Positions 40,113 through 45,144 of a stretch of 45,144 nucleotides of DNA are shown here, piece after piece; the first letter of the stretch is position 1; each line of letters opens with the position of its first letter. A model generated the notes under the pieces. The model ran no database searches. It saw nothing but the letters and a program-made list of their open reading frames with translations, and was not told where the DNA came from. This stretch comes from Gemmatimonadales bacterium (GTDB lineage: Bacteria > Gemmatimonadota > Gemmatimonadetes > Gemmatimonadales > GWC2-71-9). A program made the translations under genes and the position numbers. The stretch lies in the NCBI GenBank assembly GCA_013140635.1, contig JABFSM010000046.1, positions 1 to 45,144 on the forward strand, in the 5' to 3' direction.

Positions 40113-42584
40113 ATGAGCGAACGTTTGACTCTCCCCGTGCTCCCTCTGCGCGATGTCGTGCTCTTTCCCGGTGTCGCGACCTCCATCGGCGCCGGTCGCC
40201 CAGGAACGGTGCGCGCCATCGAAGCCGCGCTGGCCACCCCGGATCGGTTGGTATTCGCCGTTTGCCAGCGTGAAAACACGGAACAGATAACCAGCGAAGG
40301 GCTCTACACTATCGGGACCATCGCCAAGGTCGGCCAGCTGCAGCGCGGGCTCGCCGGGATGCAACTGCTCCTGCACGGGGAGCGCCGGGGCATCGTCATG
40401 CACGTCAGTGAAAAGAACGGCTATCTCGAAGCGATCGTTCGCGAGGCTGAAGAGATGCAGCCGCTCAACGCCGAAGACCCCGCGTTCGTCGGGCTCTACC
40501 GGGAAGTTCGGCTCCGCGCGGCGGAACTCGGACAAAAGTCCGGTCTGCCGGAGGAAGTGGTCCAGCAGGTTTTGAACGGTGTCAACGAGCCCGGTAGCTT
40601 CGCGGACCTCGTGGCGGGCTACATCGACATCCCGGCCCCGCAACGGCAGTCGCTTCTCGAGACCCTGTCGGTGGAAGAACGACTCCGCCGCGTGCTGGTC
40701 CACGTCCAGCGCCAGATCGCGGTGGTCGAAGCCCAGGAAGACATCAAGTCGCAGGTTCAGGAGGAGCTCGGCGAGCGGCAGCGCGAAATGTTTCTCCGCG
40801 AGCAGATGAAGCAGATCCGAAAGGAGCTCGGCGAAGAAGACGAGGCGGACGAGCTCGAGGAGCTCAAGAAGAAGCTCGAGTCGCTTCCTCTCTCGGCAGA
40901 GGCCCGGAAAGAAGTCGATCGCGAACTGGGGCGTCTGGCCCGGATCGGACGCGAGTCGATGGAAACCCAGGTCGTCCGGAACTACCTCGAGACGATCGCC
41001 GAGTTGCCCTGGGGCGAACGGAGCGCGGAACATCTCGACCTCAAGGTGGCCTCCGAAATCCTGGAGAACGATCACTACGCCTTGGGAGATGTGAAAGACC
41101 GGATTCTCGAATTCCTCGCGGTGCGGCAGTTGAAGCAAGCGGGGCGGACGGACGGTGGGGACAGTGAGGACAAGGGGGACGGTAACGCCCCTGCGGTGGA
41201 GCCATCTTCCGACCGTCCATCCGCCAAGGGCCCCATCCTTCTCTTCGTCGGTCCCCCGGGCGTCGGGAAGACCTCGGTCGCCAAATCGATCGCCCGTTCG
41301 ATGGGGCGGAAGTACGTGCGGATCTCGCTCGGCGGCGCGCGTGACGAGGCCGACATCCGCGGCCACCGGCGCACCTACGTCGGGGCGATGCCCGGCCGAA
41401 TCATCCAGGGCTTGAAGCAGGCCGGCACCAAGAATCCGGTCTTCCTCCTCGACGAGGTGGACAAGCTCGGCGTCTCCTTTCAGGGAGATCCCGCCTCCGC
41501 CTTGCTGGAGGTGCTCGACCCGGCGCAGAACGACAGCTTTACCGATCATTATCTCGGTGTGCCGTTCGACCTGAGCGAAGTGCTCTTCATCGCGACGGCC
41601 AACTTCCTTCAGAGCATCCCGGGGCCGCTCCTCGACCGGATGGAAGTGGTCGAGTTTTCCGGGTATACCGAGCCGGAAAAGCTGGAAATCGCCCGGCGAT
41701 ACCTCATTCCCCGTCAGCTCGAAGAGAATGGTCTGGCCGGGCGCGAGGTGGCGGTCTCCGACGAGGCGGTCAAAGAGGTGATTACCGGATACACCCGTGA
41801 ATCGGGAGTCCGGCAACTCGAGCGGGAGGTCGGCAAGGTGGCGCGCAAAGTGGCGCGCCGCATCGCCGCCGACGAGGCGAAGGTCATTACCGTCGATGCA
41901 CCGATGGTCAAGACGTTGCTCGGGCGGCCGAAGGTGCACCCGGAGAAGGCGGCTCGCGACGACGCGACCGGCGTGGCCACAGGGATGTACTACACCCCGA
42001 TGGGCGGCGACATCATGTTCGTCGAAGCATCGACCATGCGCGGGAAGGGTGAACTGGTCCTGACCGGGCAGCTCGGTGACATCATGAAAGAGAGCGCCCG
42101 GGCCGCGTGGACCTACGCGCGGTCCCACGCGGCGGCGCTCAGGATTCCCGATGAGATGTTCGACCGCGACGTGCACATCCATGTGCCGGCAGGCGCCATC
42201 CCGAAAGACGGCCCCTCAGCAGGCATTACCATGGCCACTGCGCTCATCTCGGCCCTGTCGGGGCGTCCGGCGCGGCACGACATCGCGATGACCGGTGAAC
42301 TCACGCTCCGCGGCCGAGTGCTTCCGATCGGTGGCCTCAAGGAGAAGATTCTCGGCGCCGAACGAGCCGGGATCACGCGGGTTGTGATTCCGAAAGACAA
42401 CGAGCCCGACCTCGAGGATCTACCGGAGCTGATTCGGAAGAAGGTTGAAGTATTTCCGGTCCAGGAACTCGGGGAAGTTCTGGCTCTTGCCCTCCGGGGC
42501 GCCTCGTACCGTGAGGGCCGACTTCTCTTCGGCGAGGAAAGCCCGAGGGACGTGCAGCCGCTGTCGATGGGCTACCGGCACTAG
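40113..42584 (+). CDS. lon: ATP-dependent Lon protease (endopeptidase La)
   Basis: An 823-residue Lon protease that degrades misfolded and regulatory proteins. The N-terminal LON substrate domain ([14 protein letters not shown]...) and coiled helical domain occupy about 1-330. The AAA+ module has Walker [10 protein letters not shown] (near 378) and Walker B LLDEVDK. The protease domain carries the Ser702/Lys745 dyad in DGPSAGITM and [14 protein letters not shown], 43 residues apart as in other Lon enzymes. ATG 40113 follows TGAGGT by 7 nt. An acidic, low-complexity insertion (about residues 344-372, containing [12 protein letters not shown]) precedes Walker A and is bounded at DNA level by an inverted repeat. 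Confidence 0.96.
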   Translation: MSERLTLPVLPLRDVVLFPGVATSIGAGRPGTVRAIEAALATPDRLVFAVCQRENTEQITSEGLYTIGTIAKVGQLQRGLAGMQLLLHGERRGIVMHVSEKNGYLEAIVREAEEMQPLNAEDPAFVGLYREVRLRAAELGQKSGLPEEVVQQVLNGVNEPGSFADLVAGYIDIPAPQRQSLLETLSVEERLRRVLVHVQRQIAVVEAQEDIKSQVQEELGERQREMFLREQMKQIRKELGEEDEADELEELKKKLESLPLSAEARKEVDRELGRLARIGRESMETQVVRNYLETIAELPWGERSAEHLDLKVASEILENDHYALGDVKDRILEFLAVRQLKQAGRTDGGDSEDKGDGNAPAVEPSSDRPSAKGPILLFVGPPGVGKTSVAKSIARSMGRKYVRISLGGARDEADIRGHRRTYVGAMPGRIIQGLKQAGTKNPVFLLDEVDKLGVSFQGDPASALLEVLDPAQNDSFTDHYLGVPFDLSEVLFIATANFLQSIPGPLLDRMEVVEFSGYTEPEKLEIARRYLIPRQLEENGLAGREVAVSDEAVKEVITGYTRESGVRQLEREVGKVARKVARRIAADEAKVITVDAPMVKTLLGRPKVHPEKAARDDATGVATGMYYTPMGGDIMFVEASTMRGKGELVLTGQLGDIMKESARAAWTYARSHAAALRIPDEMFDRDVHIHVPAGAIPKDGPSAGITMATALISALSGRPARHDIAMTGELTLRGRVLPIGGLKEKILGAERAGITRVVIPKDNEPDLEDLPELIRKKVEVFPVQELGEVLALALRGASYREGRLLFGEESPRDVQPLSMGYRH
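41143..41225. repeat. Inverted repeat bounding the in-frame lon insertion
   Basis: GGCGGACGGACGGT (41143-41156) and ACCGTCCATCCGCC (41212-41225) pair at 13 of 14 positions, enclosing 55 bp rich in GGACA/GGAC units. The whole segment codes for the low-complexity linker of Lon residues 344-371. It looks like a small palindromic element inserted in frame. Confidence 0.5.
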
Positions 42585-42620
42585 TGTACATTTCTCCCTT
42601 CTCCAATCCGGAGTCCCGGG

Positions 42621-44567
42621 GTGCTGTTCGCCGTACCTCCTGCCGTCCTGACCGCCTTGATGGCGGCGACCCACCCCGCTCCGGGGGCGACGTTCATCTC
42701 CGATACGATCTATTCGCTCGCGGTCGATTCCGCGAAGTATCCCCGCGAGTCGTTCGTCTACCTGCTCGATGATGGCGTGCTCCGGTTCGAGCCCGACGGC
42801 CGAGGCAGCCGCACCTATCGGCAGGTCGTGCAGGTGCTCAAGGAAGACGCGGTGGAGCGGTGGGCGGAGTTTTCATTCACCTTCGAGCCGCGCCATCAGA
42901 AGCTGACGGTCAATTGGGTCAAGGTCGTCACGCCGTCGGGTGAGGTGATCAGCGACCGGCCCGGCATCAGCCAAGACGCGGACGTTCCCGCCCCGATGGG
43001 CGACCCCGCCTACGTCGAGCAGAAAGTCCGCCGGCTGTCGCTCGCCAATGTCCGGCCGGGGACGATCGTCGACTACAGCTACACGCTGGAGGAACTGCAG
43101 CCGTTCCGTCCGGGAGATTTTTTCGCGCCATGGCGGGTCAATCCCGGCCTCCTGGTGCGGCGTTCCCGCCTGGTGCTCGATACTCCCGAGTCGCTCGTGC
43201 CCCGTGTGGTCGAACGGAACATCCCCTTCCGTCCGGTGATCGAACGTGCGAAAGGCCGCCGGGTCGTGACCTGGGCGGCCCAGGACGTCCAGAAGATCGA
43301 GCCGGAGGTCTATGCGGCCGATTCGAACGACGTGGACATGTCGATCAACATTTCCGGCCCGAGCGCCTGGAGCGAGATCGGGGCCTGGTACGCCGGCCTG
43401 GCCCGCGACCGCTACACCTATACCTCGGCGGTCGCGAAGAAGCTCGCGTCGGTCGTGGCGGGCGCCCGGACCTTCGACGATTCGCTCAAAGCGGTGCATC
43501 GTTATGTGGCAAAGGACGTGCGCTACGTCGCCATTTCCTTGGGGCTCGGCGGGTACCAGCCCCGCTCGGCCGACGAGGTGGTGGCCACCGGCTACGGCGA
43601 CTGCAAGGACAAGGCGACCCTCTTCATCACCATGGCCACGCGGCTCGGCCTCACCGTCTACCCCGTGCTCCTGTCGGCGGGGGGCCGGGTCGAGCGGGGC
43701 ATTCCGACCATCTCGCAGTTCAACCACGCCATTGCCGTGGTGGAGCGTCCCGGGTCGCGCCTCTTCGTCGACCTCACCGCATCGGATGTTCCGTACGGAA
43801 GTATTCCCGGACCCGACAAGGACCAGTTCGTGCTGATCGTCCATCCCGACGGCCGCACCGAGGAGACGTTTACGCCGGCCGACGATCCGGCGGAAGTGCG
43901 GAACCGGGTCACGGTCGACGCCCGCCTGGACACCGCCGGCTTCGCCACCGCGCGGGTGGTCATGGACATGTACGGCCCGGCGGCCAGCTCCTACCACGAG
44001 GCGTTCATCCGCACGCCGGTCGATTCGGCCACCCGGGCCCAGATTCTGCGACGGATGGCGAGCGGTGTATACCGCGAGGCGGAAGGCGATAGCCTGACGT
44101 TCAGCGACCGGACGGCACAGGGCGGACCGTTCCGGATCAGTTTCATCGCGCGGAACGGTCGCGCCGCGCAACTCGCCGGACCGGCGGCGATCCTCGCCGC
44201 GCCCTTCCTCAGCGAATCGATGGATGTGAAGCCGCTGGTCGAGGAGCTCAAGTCCCGGCCTCGGCGCTTTCATATCGACGCGGAACAGGTCTCGTCGGGG
44301 CTGAGCAGCGAGGCGGTGCTGCGGCTGACTCTCCCATCGGGATGGCGGGCGCAAACGCCGAAGGATGTGTCGCTGAACGGCCCGTTCGGGCAGCTGGCGA
44401 TGACCTACGCCCAGGAGGGCGACCGGTTGACCGTCACCCAGCGGCGAGTGGCGGCGCGCGGCGTGCTGCCGCCGAGTCGATTGGATGAACTGGTGCGATG
44501 GCTGGAGCAGGTGGCGGCGGCAACGCGCGATGCCGGCTCCGTGGTGGTGCTCAAGCCCCAGGGCTGA
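42621..44567 (+). CDS. Secreted DUF3857/transglutaminase-like protein
   Basis: A 648-residue exported protein. The hydrophobic N-terminus (MLFAVPPAVLTALMAA) is signal-like. The DUF3857 domain spans about 50-240 (RTYRQVVQVLKEDAVERW, VVTPSGEVISDRPGISQ). The transglutaminase-like core follows with Cys328 in GYGDCKDKATLF, His369 in FNHAIAVVE and Asp384 in LFVDLT, forming a papain-like triad. A beta-rich C-terminal domain completes it (to 648). Such proteins are probably periplasmic peptidases or crosslinkers; none of this subtype has a firm substrate that I can name. The GTG at 42621 has GGAG (42610-42613) 7 nt upstream. Its 3' end overlaps the convergent GGDEF gene by 17 bp. Confidence 0.88.
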   Translation: MLFAVPPAVLTALMAATHPAPGATFISDTIYSLAVDSAKYPRESFVYLLDDGVLRFEPDGRGSRTYRQVVQVLKEDAVERWAEFSFTFEPRHQKLTVNWVKVVTPSGEVISDRPGISQDADVPAPMGDPAYVEQKVRRLSLANVRPGTIVDYSYTLEELQPFRPGDFFAPWRVNPGLLVRRSRLVLDTPESLVPRVVERNIPFRPVIERAKGRRVVTWAAQDVQKIEPEVYAADSNDVDMSINISGPSAWSEIGAWYAGLARDRYTYTSAVAKKLASVVAGARTFDDSLKAVHRYVAKDVRYVAISLGLGGYQPRSADEVVATGYGDCKDKATLFITMATRLGLTVYPVLLSAGGRVERGIPTISQFNHAIAVVERPGSRLFVDLTASDVPYGSIPGPDKDQFVLIVHPDGRTEETFTPADDPAEVRNRVTVDARLDTAGFATARVVMDMYGPAASSYHEAFIRTPVDSATRAQILRRMASGVYREAEGDSLTFSDRTAQGGPFRISFIARNGRAAQLAGPAAILAAPFLSESMDVKPLVEELKSRPRRFHIDAEQVSSGLSSEAVLRLTLPSGWRAQTPKDVSLNGPFGQLAMTYAQEGDRLTVTQRRVAARGVLPPSRLDELVRWLEQVAAATRDAGSVVVLKPQG

Positions 44568-45144
44568 TGACCACGCGGTCGCGTCCCGTTTCCTTTGCCT
44601 GACGGAGGGCGCGTTCCGAGGCAAGCATGAGCTCCCGCATCCCGACGGAATGATCGGGGTACCCCGCCACGCCGGCGGAGAGCCGCACCGGGAGGGGGGT
44701 GCCGTCGACCACCGGCGGGTGCGCGGCCAGCGCCGCCCGAATCTGCTCGGCCACCGCGCGGGCATCGGTAGGCGCGCAGTGCCGGAAGAGAACCCCGAAC
44801 TCCTCCCCCCCCATCCGCACGATCAGGTCGCTGGCACGGACCCGCTCGCGAATGAGCCGGGCCAGATGCGCCAGCACCTGGTCGCCGGCCCGATACCCCA
44901 GCTGCTCGTTGACGCGGCGGAAGTGGTCGATATCCATGAGCAGAAACGAGATCCGCTCTCCCTCCCGCCGCGCGTACGCCAGCACCGATTCGAGCTCGTC
45001 GAGCAGGGTGGCGAGCGTCAGGAACCCCGAGAGCGGATCGCGCCGCACCGCTTCGTCGAGCCGCCGAGCCCGCGCGGCCCGGTGGCCAACCGAGGCAACG
45101 AGGCGCCCCTGCGCCAGCGGCCGCGGCACCACGTCGTCCGCGCC
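44551..45144 (-). CDS. Diguanylate cyclase (REC-GGDEF type), 5' truncated
   Basis: The gene runs off the right edge; the visible 197 codons are the C-terminal part. The first residues read GADDVVPRPLAQGRL, which looks like the end of a receiver domain (GADD, then a position normally KP replaced by RP). The GGDEF domain follows (about 170 residues): RRDPLSGFLTLATLLDEL, MDIDHFRRVNEQLGYRAGDQ, then the signature GGEEF, which is active. The inhibitory I-site RASD lies exactly five residues before GGEEF, so c-di-GMP product inhibition is expected. PleD-like two-domain architecture is inferred. The stop lies inside the 3' end of the convergent gene. Confidence 0.85.
   Translation of the reverse strand, partial: GADDVVPRPLAQGRLVASVGHRAARARRLDEAVRRDPLSGFLTLATLLDELESVLAYARREGERISFLLMDIDHFRRVNEQLGYRAGDQVLAHLARLIRERVRASDLIVRMGGEEFGVLFRHCAPTDARAVAEQIRAALAAHPPVVDGTPLPVRLSAGVAGYPDHSVGMRELMLASERALRQAKETGRDRVVISPGA

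Noticed and set aside
39933-42182. A 749-codon open frame on the minus strand opposite lon
   Set aside because: Antisense shadow in GC-rich DNA; the plus strand encodes a full Lon protease with all catalytic motifs.

Overview
This is a GC-rich, gene-dense, chromosome-like window of about 45 kb with 35 protein genes, two of them cut by the window edges. No rRNA, tRNA, CRISPR array, transposase or phage gene was seen. The gene content suggests a soil-type Gemmatimonadota, or less likely Acidobacteriota, bacterium. The pointers are many MacB/FtsX-type 'duplicated orphan permeases' each paired with a PadR regulator, a fused E1 alpha/beta 2-oxoacid dehydrogenase, DUF2911, YVTN propeller, bactofilin and Hanks-kinase genes. 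This placement is inference from gene content only.

Region 1 (1-13.6 kb) is dominated by ABC-type permeases without any ATPase gene: a truncated permease at the left edge, a PadR-permease-permease operon (2445-8105, +) and an amidohydrolase-PadR-permease operon (13598-9344, -) joined by 4-bp overlaps. Between them lie a MazG-like pyrophosphohydrolase, a DJ-1/PfpI protein and a small unknown protein. Region 2 (13.7-18.3 kb, +) is a probable secreted-enzyme operon: SGNH hydrolase, beta-propeller, YtcJ-type amidohydrolase lipoprotein and YVTN propeller. It is divided from the amidohydrolase-PadR operon by a dense set of dyad operator sites. Region 3 is the E1 alpha-beta fusion gene (18.4-20.6 kb).

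Region 4 (20.6-28.5 kb, all on -) is the most unusual part. It holds two paralogous four-helix membrane proteins with four identically spaced helix-edge histidines (b561-like diheme candidates), a four-helix membrane protein, a Tat-exported Rieske protein, a Tat-exported protein with two Rieske domains, and a lipoprotein of six tandem Ig-like repeats ending in a cytochrome c-like domain. An OmpR-type two-component system follows. Both membrane-cytochrome-like genes have a sigma-54-like (-24/-12) promoter at nearly the same distance from the start codon. Together this looks like an undescribed membrane-to-periplasm electron-transfer module with the parts of a bc1 complex (b-type cytochrome, Rieske, cytochrome c) in non-homologous form.

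Region 5 (28.8-34.6 kb, +) is a third PadR-permease-permease module with a large dyad operator and a tandemly duplicated permease. Region 6 (34.6-45.1 kb) holds an M28 peptidase, a bactofilin/zinc-ribbon pair, a membrane Ser/Thr kinase overlapping a methyltransferase, Lon protease, a DUF3857-transglutaminase protein and a truncated REC-GGDEF regulator.

Small repeats recur: polypurine/polypyrimidine inverted-repeat elements (two intergenic pairs, one single tract, and one tract inside the methyltransferase gene), a REP-like palindrome near 28.75 kb, a second repeat near 39.98 kb, and an inverted-repeat-bounded in-frame insertion in lon.
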